Assembly: GCF_963082655.1 (NCBI RefSeq)
Contig: NC_081554.1
Span: 52,144,750-52,208,749 of the forward strand
Direction: 5' to 3'
DNA: 64,000 nt
Origin: Stomoxys calcitrans
Taxonomy: Eukaryota > Arthropoda > Insecta > Diptera > Muscidae
Shown here: positions 1 to 11,454 of the stretch, one piece after another
Layout of the letters: each line of letters opens with the position of its first letter
Position numbering within the stretch: the stretch's first letter is position 1
The notes under the pieces: model-generated
Told to the model about the DNA's origin: nothing
Seen by the model: the letters and a program-made list of their open reading frames with translations, nothing else
The model's database searches: none
Position numbers and translations under genes: made by a program

Positions 1-211
1 TTATACGAATAAGAGCCAATGAATGGTTACGTCGTCTACACAATAAGAAATTCAGGGTCAATGGAAATGGTCAAAACAGACGTCATAGGTGAATAAAGCT
101 AACGACTTAACCTACCTCATTAAGAAATGTGAAATTCATCTTCATTATATGGTATTCATAGCTAGGCGAAATGATAGAGTGAAATATTAGGGAGAGGAAA
201 AAGCTTAGCAA

Positions 212-425
212 GGTCTTAATTCCGAACTCAATGATAAGGGGTCTCCTTTTTTATGCCGAGTCCGAACGGCGTGCTGTAGTGCGACACCACTTAGTAGAGA
301 AGTTTTAACATGGCAGGATATCTCACAAATGTAGCAGCACTAGTAAAGGGATAGCCACCGTTGAACATTTTTTCTGATGTTCACGCCGCCATTTGAATCC
401 AGACGTTGACGTCATAGCGTACCTA
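212..425 (-). mobile_element. SINE-A (tRNA-derived SINE), partial copy
   Basis: Member of a ~300-bp repeat seen about ten times in the window. Read on the minus strand, the intact family starts with a tRNA-like head that has Pol III A-box (TGGCGCAGAGG) and B-box (GGTTCGAATCC) motifs. A body follows that includes the phrase GCCGTTCGGACTCGG. This copy keeps the body and a decayed B-box region; the A-box end is lost. Confidence 0.7.
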
Positions 426-548
426 TGATCCTATTTCCAACCTTATCAAAAAAGTATAATCTATCGAGGTGTCATGTGATTTGAAGTCGAAAAATCTTGT
501 ATATAATTTTATAACTTCACTTTAAATTTACTCCTAAACCATTTTTTT

Positions 549-1703
549 ACCCTCCACCATAGGATGAGGGGTATACTAATTTCGTCATTCTGTTTGTAAC
601 TACTCGAAATATTCGTCTGAGACCCCATAAAGTATATATATTCTTGATCGTCCCGACATTTTATGTCGATCTAGCCATGTCCGTCCGTCCGTCCGTCTGT
701 CTGTCGAAAGCACGTTAACTTCCGAAGGAGTAAAGATAGCCGCTTGAAATTTTGCAAAAATACTTTTTATTAGTGTAGGTCGGTTGGTATTGTAAATGGG
801 CCATATCGGTCCATGTTTTGATATAGCTGCCATATAAACCGATCTTGGGTCTTGACTTCTTGAGCCTCTAGAGGGCGCAATTCCCATCCGATTTGACTGA
901 AATTTTGCACATAGTGTTTTAGTATCACTTCTAACTACTGTACTAAGTATGGTTCAAATCGGTCCATAACCTGGTATAGCTGTCATATAAACCGATCTTG
1001 GGTCTTGACTTCTTGAGCCTCTAGAGTGCGCAATTCTTATCTGATTAGAATGAAATTTTGCACCACGTGTTTTGTTATGATATCCAACAACTGTGCCAAG
1101 TATGGTTCAAATCGGTTCATAACCTGATATAGCTGCCATATAAACCGATCTTAGGTCTTGACTTCTTGAGCCTCTAGAGAACGCAATTCTTATCCGATTG
1201 GAATGAAATAGTGTTGACGACGTGTTTTGTTATGATATCCAACAACTGTGCCAAGAATGATTCAAATCGGTTCATAACCTGATATAGCTGCATATAAACC
1301 GATCTGGGATCTTGACTTCTTGAGCCTCTAGAGGTCGCAATTATTATCCGATTTGCCTGAAATTTTGTACGACGGATTCTCTCATGACCATCAACATACG
1401 CGTTTATTATGGTCTGAATCGGTCTATAGCCCGATACAGCTCCCATATAAATCGATCTCACTATTTTACTTCTTGAGCCCCCAAAGGACGCAATTCTTAT
1501 TCGAATTGGCTGACATTTTACACTGGTCTCCAATATATAATATAATTGTGGTCCGACCCGGACCATATCTTGATATCGCTCTAAAAGCAGAACAAATCTT
1601 TTCTTTTATCCTTTTTTTGCCTAAGAAGAGATGCCGGGAAAAGAACTCTACAATTGCGCTCCATGGTGGAGGGTATATAAGATTCGGTCCGGCCGAACTT
1701 TGC
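549..1703 (+). mobile_element. mini-me/DINE-like element with internal ~154-bp tandem repeats
   Basis: A (TA)n tract near 634-642 is followed by a conserved spacer and a (GTCY)n tract at 678-705. That arrangement is the hallmark of dipteran mini-me elements. About five copies of a ~154-bp unit follow (phrase TTGACTTCTTGAGCCTCTAG near 852, 1005, 1158, 1312 and, degenerate, 1467). The ends are inverted: ACCCTCCACCAT at 549-560 and ATGGTGGAGGGT at 1663-1674, then a short hairpin TTCGG..CCGAA. It has no coding capacity. Similar material recurs at 5.9-6.46, 7.67-8.2 and 23.16-23.82 kb. Confidence 0.75.
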
Positions 1704-2091
1704 AGTCTGCTGTGGCAGTCTGTTATCAGACTCACTTAGACGTTTTCATCCATTGTGATACCACAGGAATACAAGAAGGAAGATGCCTTCTAGTTCCTAC
1801 CGTTGAACTATGCAGATCGCTTTAAAAAGCCAACAACTCACGAATTTTCACATCCGCTAAATCATGCTAAATCTTCTGGCGCCACGTTGTCCGTTAGAGA
1901 ATTCCCTGAAATGAGTAGTTCTAGTGTTTTCTCACTAGACATTGTCTATACATTCTGAATATACCCCATCGCAATAGGTCTCGAGGACAGAACCTTCCTT
2001 AGCCTAGAGGCCTCAGATGTTTCCTCCACGGAGGTAGAGAATTCTAACCAGGATTTGTTCTGAGACTTTCTCAGCTCGCTCTTATATTTTC

Positions 2092-2619
2092 TTAGCTCAG
2101 CCTTATAGATGTCCTAACCGTGAAGTGCTCTTGTGGCTTTCGCCCTATTGAAGTTTTCTGCAGTCCTTCCTTGGACCAACCAGCTCTGGGTTCCACCATG
2201 GCGGTCGCTGTTTGCCCCCTTGGCTTGGCACTAGGACATGCTGACACAAGCGAGTCATTCAGGACCTTTGTGATCCGCTTGACCACTATGTCTATATTCT
2301 CCGTAGTTTCCACTCGCCTTTCTGGTCTAGAAGGGATAGTCGTACAGAATTTGTGCCGAAATTAATCCCAAACTGCCTTTCTTCTGTTTAGTCGAGGTAC
2401 CACTTCTGCAGTATTTTCTCCAAGGCTGTGTTCATCCAACACTTCCCAGTCGCATATTCTTGCGCTTATATCTTCCGATACAAAGGTAATATCTTGTACC
2501 TCCTGCCTGTGCCTGGTAATAAAGGTCGGTTTATCCCCTTTATTACAAATCGCCAGATTGCAACTTATAATATATTCGATAAGCAGCTCACTCCTTTCGT
2601 TGACATCCGAACTTCCCAA
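2092..2619 (-). pseudogene. LINE apurinic-type endonuclease C-terminus and linker
   Basis: The minus-strand translation of 2619-2362 carries the end of a LINE endonuclease (GDKPTFITRHRQEVQDITFVS). The 2313-2092 stretch is the typical segment between endonuclease and reverse transcriptase. The two are in different frames. The downstream palm domain is absent. Confidence 0.6.
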
Positions 2620-3593
2620 TATCTGGTGATGTGCAGAAGCATCACTTCCTGCAATGAGGCTTCTCTTCCCTGCAGAACGGCTTTAACCAGCAATTTAAGG
2701 TTTGAAGGCGACATCTCTGAATCGTGTGTCATATATTGGGAAGCCTGTCAGTAATGAGTCTTTTTATTTCAAGGCTGGCTACTACCGAATTTTTAGTGCT
2801 TTGCGACTGAAAAATAACAAATTTAAGACTACTCTATGCAAGAATACAGGCTCTGTGTCTCCCATCCCCTGTACCCTTAAGTTGTATAAATCCCGGAATT
2901 TTTTGTCCACGAACCATTCCTCCATGGTTCCTGGATTAGAACCACGTCAAATCGCCCTCCCATCAGCAGGACTTTCAGTGCCGCCGAAGCGGCCTTACAA
3001 TGATGAAGATTTATCTGTAGTAACCGGACTATAGTCGGGATTCAGAACTTCCACCACTGTTGCCTTAGCCTCGTCTTCTGATTCCGCCAGGATTTCATCT
3101 TCACAAAATTCGTTAGATCTTGTCATGATGAGCTTCCGTTCGTATCCAGGGGCAGATGAGAAAGCAGTGGAACCATTCTTCCTCAGGATACTGGATACTC
3201 GCGATGTGGACGATTCCTGCATAGATGCTTCACTAGCTGCTGCGGTAGAAGTACTTTTTGAGTTCAGTGCTTCCCCGCTGGCGCATACCTTGAGCCCAAT
3301 TCAACCGGATGACCCACCCACACAGGGCTTTTCGGGTCTTATTTCGATAACTTCCCCTCCTGTCTCGATTATGGCAGGGGGATTTTCAATCTCTTGCAAT
3401 GTGGTCGATAGTTCCTCAGGCAAGTGTTCAGCAACAACTGCTAAGTCGTCACCTGATTCCCCAACCCCACCGCTTCTATAGATCTTCAGTTTCAACTTGT
3501 TGAATCAGTAGGATACCACTCCTTCAGACTTATTGAGGTCTTCGAGACAGCCGGAATAGTGCATGTTTCCGGTCACCATCAACATCATCCAAA

Positions 3594-4025
3594 TTACCAA
3601 TCTTCGGCGGTTGAAAGATTGGGATTACATTCCCTTAGTCTTCCAAGTACGAATTCAAGATCTGAAGGAATCCTTGGTATCCAACCATGAGCCGTTGATA
3701 GAGAAGGAATATCTTTCGTCTTGACTAAATCTAGTGCTGCACCTGGCCAGATCTCACCAATCTTTTTTAGCGCACAACGATAAATTTCAATTGAGCGTTG
3801 ATCCCCGAAGGCAATTAGTCTGTATTGACCCTGATACCAGCCAGCATCGTCATAAACAGGAGGAAACCCAGAAAATTCGACAAGGACATCGGAGTTTACA
3901 GATGACAGTCCATTGACTATCCCAATCCAATTATTCCTAGGTATGCAGCCTTGTTCTTCTCTCTTGTCGACAACTACCATCACCAAACTGTCCCTAGCGA
4001 CATTAGCAAAAGTTCTTGGATCCAT
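3594..4025 (-). pseudogene. LINE ORF1 fragment, DUF4780-like domain
   Basis: A 143-residue open stretch contains a DAGWYQGQ-type segment, a FGDQRSIEIYRCALKKIGE segment and a C-terminal CNPNLSTADW-like ending. This spacing matches the DUF4780 domain found in retrotransposon ORF1 proteins of flies (recognition by eye). The Glu/Ser-rich upstream half of ORF1 appears as broken pieces at about 4040-4490 on the same strand, and further pieces follow at 3000-3495. Stops separate the pieces, so this is a dead copy. Confidence 0.55.
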
Positions 4026-4559
4026 CTAACTATTGTTCGCCCTAGCTCTTTTTGGCGTGGGATGCCCTCCAGGTGACCGCAGCCTTTTGGCTAACCGCGG
4101 TGCAGTTTTTGAATATAGACGCGTAATCTTTGCGGTAGCCTTTGCCGCGAATTCCCGAGCCTTATTTAGGCAGTATCTCTCCCTAGTAGTGATAGTCTTA
4201 GGATCATTCGCATCAAGCCTCTCAATAAACCAGGGAGCGAAGCGCCTTCTATTATTCCAATCTCTTAAAGAGCATGGTGGTTTGCGGGGAATGCCGATGG
4301 CCTAGGCAAATTATAGGCATGCGAAGATAGAATAGGTTCGACCTTGCTTTTAAGACTCAAACCAGGTATCTTCGTCAAAAGCCCCTGCTGACCAGTCGTC
4401 TTTCGGCTAGTGGAGCTTAGAGCTGCAGCTCCACCACAAGGTTTCAGTAGCAGACAACATGCTACGGCCTGATACAACCACCGCACCTGTTGGGTCTTTG
4501 AAGTCCATTTGAAGCCTACTCCCGGGCTCTAGATCTACCGGTACACTGGAAACAGACGC

Positions 4560-5565
4560 AGATCATCAACCGCCTAATGGATACCACTATTGTAGCTATC
4601 CTGGATTGACTTTAAATTTCCTTCCAAAAATAATGACCTATTAGGAGTTACAGAAAAATTCTTGAAGTAACAAATGACCTATTACGAGTTACAGAAAAAT
4701 TCTTGAAGTAACAAAATGTCCGCTCCACTCAGCAGTTGAAAAGAGTGAAGAAATCTTTTTAAGTTCGCCGAAATAATCAAACATTCTGTAAGTAAGTGAG
4801 CCGAAGGATGTCCTAATTTTCATGTAGCAAATCCTGTATTTTTTTCAGGGTAGTTCTTATCTCAAAAACTTTGTCACCGTGTACTACAAACCCATTATTG
4901 TTGTTGCAAACTCTACAAATAGTTGATTTGAAATACTTGGAAATCAAGTTCAAGTAATGATAGCTTACATCTGGTCAAGTTTGACTTTCATACTTTTTTA
5001 ATATTTTCTTTAAAGAAAGCAAAAACAAACAATTTATTCGTTTTTACACCAAGCGTGCCTCTTAAACTGGATAAAATCGCGGTCATTGATCAGGAAGTTG
5101 TTTGGCGGGCAAAATAAAAAGTGCGCCTTAAACTTGTGGAGGTGTTTGCAAACAGCAAAAAAAACAGTCTCAAAGCTTAAAATGTGGTGGATGAATTACA
5201 ACAAGTGGAAAACTGGATTTGAAGACTAAAGATGGAATTTTAATTGTATTTGTATTGCTTAAAATGTGAAAACTATTCCTTATCATGCGATTAAATTATT
5301 CAAGTCCATAATTGAAACGCATTATGGTCAAAAGCAATTTGTAAAGTAACTAAAAAATACCGTATTGAAAAAATGTGATAAAATATACCTTAAATGTTAT
5401 TCGTAGTCTTAATATGAAATATTTCTTTGTTTTCAACAATTAATATTTAAAATTAACGTTAAACAAGAGAAAAACAAGTAAAAATGTGCCAGGTTCGCCT
5501 GGGACGAATCTTGGAAACCTACCACTATGGATCCTGCAAAAAATATCCACAAATGAACTCGGAGA
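4560..5565. other. AT-rich stretch without a gene; one 43-bp direct repeat
   Basis: No coding region or known element is recognised. A ~43-bp phrase beginning AATGACCTATTA is tandemly duplicated at about 4631-4715. Confidence 0.6.
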
Positions 5566-5569
5566 CATA

Positions 5570-5870
5570 TGCAAATGCAAATTTGCCCATGAACAATCCA
5601 TTAGCAACATTGGAAAACTTCTCACATATCAATGAGTGCTGTCTGATTCAAGTTTAAGCTCAATGATAAGGGGCCTAAGTGCGACACCTCCTTGTGGAGA
5701 AGTTTTTCCATGGCTGTCATACCAAATTGTACAGTAGCTCACAAATGTTGCCATCATTGGGAGGGGATAACCATCGCTGAGATTTTTTCCGATGTTCTCG
5801 TTAGGATTCAAACCTAGACGTTCAGCATCATAGGCGGACATGCTAACCTCTTTGCTACGGTGGCCTCCAA
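5570..5870 (-). mobile_element. SINE-A copy, near full length
   Basis: Runs on the minus strand from a tRNA-like head at the high-coordinate end (GCGGACATGCTAACCTC in plus sense) to the tail phrase TTGCCCATGAACA. Same family as the other SINE-A copies. Confidence 0.75.
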
Positions 5871-5894
5871 ATTTCCAAAAATTTAAGTTTCTAG

Positions 5895-6460
5895 GGACTG
5901 TACAAAACTGATCGGGAGATCGGTTCATATGGGAGCTTTATCAGAGGTTATGGACCAATTTGAACTGTTCTTGGCATAATCATTAGAAGTCATTACAAAG
6001 TACTCCGTGCAAAATTTCTGCCAAATCGGATAACAATTGCGGCTTCCAGGGACTCAAGATGTCAAATCGGGAGATCAGTTTATATGAGAGCTATATCCAA
6101 ATCTGAACCGATATGGACCATTTTCAATCCCCATAGCGACACCACCATATGATGGGGGTATACGAACTTCACTATTCCATTTGTAACATCTCGAAATATG
6201 GATCTAAGACCCATATAAAGTATATATATTGTTGATCATCTTGGCATTTTAAGTCAATCTAGCCATGTCCATCCATCTGTCTGTGGAAAGCACGCTAACT
6301 TTCGAAGGAGTAAAGCTAGTTGCTTAAATTGTTGCAAAGGTACTTCCTATTAGTGTAGGTCGGTTGGGATTGTAAATGTGCCATATCGGTTCACGTTTAG
6401 ATATAGCTCCCATAAAAACTGATTTCCAGATTTTACCCCATGAGCCTCTAGAGGACGCAA
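5895..6460 (+). mobile_element. mini-me-like repeat fragments
   Basis: Contains ~154-bp unit pieces (5895-6130). A second 5' end follows with CACCACCATATGATGGGGGT near 6143, the (TA)n tract at 6221-6230, a decayed (GTCY)n tract, and one unit. It is cut off at about 6460 where a LINE fragment begins. Confidence 0.65.
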
Positions 6461-7675
6461 TTCCCAATAGAGGCCCCAATGGATTGCATATCCAGCATCG
6501 CCTCCAGGCCTGCCTGCGATGCGGATCCCGAAGCAGGCCAGGGTCTGGACCTCCTCGAGCTCCCTCGTACACGTCCTCTTCCCTACGGTATTCCACCATA
6601 CCAGTGCTCCATAGGCGAGTACTGATCTCACGATGGCCGTATACATCCAATAAATCATCTTGGGAGTCACCCCCACTTCATACGGACCATCCTCCCGCAG
6701 GAGTAAAAAGCGCATAGTGCTTTACGGCTTCTTTCCTCGGTGTTCCTGTTTGAGAACAGGTTCGAATCAAGGACTATGCCTAGATACTTCGCCTCCTTCG
6801 ACAGCCGCAGGGTGACCCAGTCAAAAAACGGGAGTCTGAACTGCAATGTCTACGCGTGAAGAGCACAAGTTCTGTCTTTCCTGGGTTTGTTCTCAACCCA
6901 TTTCTGGTAGCCCACCGCGACAACCTCCTCGGTGACCCTTCCATGATCTCGCTGATCGTCGACAGAAACTTGCCTCGGACCAGCAGCACGACGTCGTCCG
7001 CATAAGCGATAATCCTCGGATTTCATTAGTCACAAAGTTCCATAGAATCGGGGAGAACACTCCTCCTTGGGGCGTTCCTCTGGTCACCCGCCTTCTCAAC
7101 CACACTATCTCTCAGGTTCGCATTAATAATCCTTCAATAAAACATATTATTGGTCCACTGGGAGATTAAGGGGTGAACCTCCGTGCGATCCAGTGCGGCG
7201 ACTATCGCCCCTATCTCCATATTACTGAAAGCCCCCTCGATATCCAGGAAGGCCGCCAAAGTATACTGCTTCTGTCGTAGAGACGTCTCGACTTCCTGTA
7301 CCACTTCGTGAAGGGCCGTCTCCACCGACCTGCCTTTGAGGTATACGTTTTGTGCCCCACTGAAATTTTCTGGCATCAGTCCCCCTCTCACCTTGAGGCC
7401 AATCAGTCTTTCAAGTGTTTTCAGCAAAAACGATGACAGGCTAATAGGCCTATAATTCTTCGTCGTACTGTGGTTGATTCTTCCCTCTCTCTCTCTCTTG
7501 GCCTTATTAAAAAGTCTTCTGCTCTCCCTACTGAGCACCTTCTGTTCCAATGACCACCATGGCTAGCTGGTTTGACGCGGCGGTACTCTTTCGGGACATG
7601 CCTTCAAAGAGGCCTCGTTAAGGTATCCCGTGACAAGATCGACTGCGGTCTCCAGTTTCCTTGCGTCCTCCAACC
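6460..7675 (-). mobile_element. Non-LTR retrotransposon reverse-transcriptase fragment (R1-like)
   Basis: Minus-strand translation gives RT motifs in order: NYRPISLSSFLLKTLERLI (about 7460-7400), FLDIEGAF with a catalytic Asp (about 7250), RGTPQGGVFSPILWN (about 7080-7040), YADDVVLLVRGKF with the catalytic YADD (about 7010) and a C-terminal part with ALVWWNTVGKR (about 6590). Several frameshifts separate them. Both flanks are mini-me repeat, so the LINE appears to lie inside an older mini-me array. Confidence 0.75.
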
Positions 7676-8210
7676 TGATATAGCTCCCCTATAAACCGAT
7701 CGCCCGATTTAACTTCTTGGGCCTCTATCTTTATCTGTTTAGCTGACATTTTGCACATTGGCTTCTTTTATGCCCTTTAATATATGTTCCAAATAGGGTC
7801 GTTTGTAAATAAGCCAATCGGTCCATATTTAGATATAGCTCCCATATAAACTGATTTCCATAGAGGGCGCAATTCTTATACGATTTTGCGGAAGTTTTGC
7901 ACAATGACTTATGAAATGACCTCCAACTTACGAGCCAAGTATGGTTTGAACCGATTTGACTTCTTGAGCCTCTAGACAGCGCATTTCATATCGGATTCGG
8001 ATTTAATTTTGTGCTATGACGTCTTCTATGACATTAAATGGATGTACCAAGTATGGTTCGATACGGTCCATAACCTGACACAGCTCCCATATAAACCGAT
8101 CTCCCGATTTTACTTCTTGAGCTTCTATGGGGCGTAATTTTTATCCGATTTAGCAGAAATTTTGCACATTGACTTTTTTCTATAAAATTTAATGATCTTC
8201 ACCCTAACAG
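7675..8210 (+). mobile_element. mini-me-like tandem units
   Basis: Three decayed ~154-bp units are recognisable by CCATATAAACCGATCTCCCG and ACTTCTTGAGC phrases. This is the continuation of the repeat on the left of the LINE fragment. Confidence 0.6.
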
Positions 8211-8442
8211 GCAAAACTTGATAATGGAAAAATTCGGCTGAGCTCGACCGGGACTCGATCCTGGACACACGAGACCCGTTGCCTTTGTCTCGCATTCGAA
8301 GCCATCAATACAACTTCCAACAGTTGCACAGAATCATGCATATACCATGGGAGTAGTGTAATTGTGTAGACAGAAAATCTGCCATTACACAAAAACACAT
8401 GCATTGGGAAAAGTACAGCTAATAGATAGAGTTGTCGAGCGT

Positions 8443-8673
8443 GGTTGCCCAAAAAGTAATTGCGGATTTCATATAGTCGGCGTTGACAAATTTTTTTACA
8501 GCTTGTGACTCTGTAATTGCATTCTTTCTTCTGTCAGTTATCAGCTGTTACTTTTAGCTTGCTTTAGAAAAAAAGTGTAAAAAAGTATATTTGGTTAAAG
8601 TTCATTCTAAGTTTTCTTAAAAATGCATTTACTTTCTTTTAAAAAATCCGCAATTACTTTTTGGGCAACCCAA
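8443..8673 (+). mobile_element. Mariner-derived MITE, copy 1
   Basis: Its ends are GGTTGCCCAAAAAGTAATTG and the reverse complement ending GGGCAACCCAA. The first ~140 bp match the 5' end and the last ~95 bp the 3' end of the mariner at 62753-63998, in the same orientation, with the transposase removed. The left terminal TTG and flanking TA are damaged; TA follows the right end. Confidence 0.9.
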
Positions 8674-9355
8674 TATATCATAGAGGCGTTTGCGTAATAA
8701 ATACGGTATAAGTACAGCATACCAACGTAAGGCCCTTGTAGCCTTCACACCTAATATGGTTGGTGAGTAATTCTAAACCAAATTACGAAACGCATCCCAT
8801 AGTGGTTGGTGTGTGCTAAGATCTCTGACTTTCCTCTTCCATTTCCAAAGAAAATCTTCGATCATTGAGCTCGTCCCGAAAGAGAAACAAACAGAAATTA
8901 TAAAATTTAATGATATCCGCCCTAACAGCCAAAAAATTTAAGAATGATCTACTATTGTATTTAACATCCAAGCCAAGTATGGCCTAAATCGGTTTATAAC
9001 CTGACATAGCTCCTAACAGCCAAACAATTTAAGAATGATCTACTATTGTATTTAACATCCAAGCCAAGTATGGCCTGGTTATAACCTGACATAGCTCCAG
9101 AAGCATAGCAATTCTAATCCAGTATCCTTATTTGTCATGCGATTCATGGTGAAGGGTATATAAGGTTAGTATTTTTTGGTACCAGAAAGCTACAAATCGG
9201 TACGAAAAAATTGCGCATTACATACTTTTTATTAAGGAACAAAAGTACCGTATCTGCAAAGCTAAGTTTTTTTACTTACTCTCATAAAAAATGTTTCGTA
9301 CAATCTCTGTGGGACAAGATGCTCAAAATAACTGCTAACCAATACAAAGTTTAGT
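8674..9355. repeat. Low-information stretch with an ~86-bp tandem duplication
   Basis: About 8925-9100 contains the same ~86-bp phrase twice (AAGAATGATCTACTATTGTA at about 8940 and 9026). It is derived from a mini-me unit. No gene is seen in the rest. Confidence 0.6.
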
Positions 9356-9458
9356 CAATCCCATGGCAGCCGGTTGTACGCACCGTATTGATCCGATGAA
9401 GTCCTTCATCGGCAAGGGCTGCCGCCTCAGTGCAAGACACACTGTTACAACAACAACC
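9356..9458 (+). mobile_element. SINE-B copy 1
   Basis: Short structured repeat starting CAATCCCATGGCAGCCGG and ending in a CAACAACC tail. It contains the paired segments GGTTGTACG..CCG, CCGATG..CATCGG and GGCAGCC..GGCTGCC. AAGTTTAGTC precedes it and AAGTTTTAGTC follows it, an imperfect target-site duplication. Confidence 0.8.
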
Positions 9459-9459
9459 A

Positions 9460-10545
9460 AGTTTTAGTCCAATGCCAGCCTACTCTTTCGAGACTATTGC
9501 ATGTTAACAAAAATGCCTACAGTTAATAAATAATTTGCCCAACTTCTTGTAATTGAAATTGAAAAGTGTTTCCAACAATTCTCAAAACCCCCCAAAAATC
9601 CAAAATCCAATATTTTAAATATGCAATATTGTGGAATTAGCATATTTCTTGCAGTCTGCCATCGCAGAGTTTATCCATATGCAAATTTTTCTGAGTTTGT
9701 CTCACGACAACATGTCTAACATTTTCAAACAACCGGCAATCAGTCGGATCTATTCATTAATATGCTATGCAATTAAAACAAGAGGCTATTCATTGGACGC
9801 AATTCATTGTATCACTTTGTTAGTGATGCCAAATTCAAAAACTAAGCCGCCTAACAAAAAAAAAATAGAAAACATCTCCCACAAAAGCGACGACATTTTT
9901 CAATGTTTATACTGCAAATATTTCAAATTTACAACATTGACCCGATTAAGTTTTGTCATTCAAACAGTGCTATAAAACAATAAGAAAAGTTTAAATCAAT
10001 TAAAGCGTGTGTGTTATAATTGTTGTATTGTCTGAATATGCAAAAGGTTACGTTTATATTATCGGAAGGTCTTGAACCATAAATTCTTTCCTGCCCATAT
10101 GATGTCCCTCACAAAAGTGATCAATTTATGTATGCTAGAAATTTAAATTAGTTCAAAATTAAAACTTTGACCACTAAATGATTTTTGTGCATCATCATGT
10201 TGTGCTATAATAAATAAAAGTTCATAAAAATCCATTCCAATGTTGTATATATGCAAAAAATTTGAATCTTTAATGAGGGACTCTTGCATAACCAAAGAGT
10301 ACTGCATAACCAAAGAGGCCTATACCTACTGACAAAAATATGCAATCTGCTCAATTATTGAGTTAAACGAACCATCTTTACGTCTATTAATTTGATCCAA
10401 TAACCGTGAAAGAGAAACTCAAATTATACAACCACCCCAAACCATTGCGAAAAACGGCAGCTTGCAAGCCCAACAGATGCCAATGCCCCTACGCATGCGC
10501 AGCTAATATAATATGAGCACAAATTTTTTAAGACAATCAATGTGA
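9460..10545. other. AT-rich stretch, nothing recognised
   Basis: An open frame of 114 codons at 9631-9975 has low-complexity composition and resembles no known family. I see no element or gene here. Confidence 0.5.
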
Positions 10546-10911
10546 TTCAATTATCCATTTTACTAACAGACATATTGGTCATGCATGACTTATTATTTGC
10601 ATACCAGACAGCTAAGATGTACGTATATGAAACAAGTGCAAAGAAACCAAGTTCGACTAGGTCAAACTTTGAATGCCCCTCACCATAGATTCGAAGAAAG
10701 GTAAAGATGGTGTTTGAATAATTAAACGGGTGGGACATATCTACCATGGAAATACCAGGACCGAATTGGTTGTTAAACAACGAAGAAGTACTCTTGTGAA
10801 CACTTCTAGTACTCGTGAACAAAAGGAATGATGAAATTAGTATACCCCCTATCCTATGGTGGAGGGTATAAAAATCCACAAAGCACTAGGTTTTCCCCAG
10901 ATCAATAACTA

Positions 10912-11209
10912 CTAAATTTCCCATGAACATTCCATTAAGTAACAGGGTATACTTCTCTCATATCAATGAGTGCAGACCGATTAATGTTTCAAGCTGAATG
11001 ATAAGAGGCCTTCTTTTCCATGCCGAGTCTGAACGGCGTGCCGCATAGCTACACCTCTTGGTAGAGAAATTTTAGTTTGGCAGGATACCTCACAAATGTT
11101 AGGGGATAAGTACCGCTGTAAATTTGTCTGATGTTCGCGCCGGGATTTGCACCCAGGCGATCGGCGTCATAGGCGGACATGCTAATCTCTGTGCCACGGT
11201 GACCTCCTC
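10912..11209 (-). mobile_element. SINE-A copy, near full length
   Basis: Plus-sense phrases CCATGAACATTCCATTAAG (tail side) and GCGGACATGCTAATCTCTG (head side) define it. The B-box is decayed (GGGATTTGCACCCAG). The flanking CCTATGGTGGAGGGTATAAA at about 10852 is a mini-me terminal phrase. Confidence 0.75.
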
Positions 11210-11454
11210 CTAATCCTATCTCCATTACTTAACGAATAGAAGAACATTTTTACAATATGAGGTCCGAAAGACTGATCCAATACTTAAACAAGTACCAGGT
11301 GGACCGGGTCCTTATAGCCTGGACAAACCTTATCGCCACTTCTATAGGTAAAATTCAAAATAAGCCAATGCGAATGCCATAAAGGAACAGCCAGCAAACT
11401 ACTCACATATCAGTGAATGATATCTGATTCAAGTTTTAAGCTCAATGATAAGAG

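Larger units (their letters stand above)
1704..4500 (-). mobile_element. Degenerate non-LTR retrotransposon (ORF1 + endonuclease, RT missing)
   Basis: On the minus strand the order is ORF1 pseudogene (about 4490 to 3000), endonuclease domain (about 2750 to 2330), the linker downstream of it (2313 to 2092), and a 3' region (1870 to 1704) homologous to the 3' end of the LINE at 56.8 kb. The linker is followed almost directly by the 3' region, so the reverse transcriptase and RNase H domains have been deleted. The endonuclease fragment includes INERGELL-like and LVICNRGDKPTF-like text with substitutions. Frameshifts and stops are present throughout. Confidence 0.75.

Noticed and set aside
9631..9975. 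114-codon open frame
   Set aside because: Low-complexity AT-rich composition, no homology recognised, no gene context.
10547..10879. 110-codon minus-strand open frame
   Set aside because: No recognisable domain; overlaps a mini-me terminal phrase.
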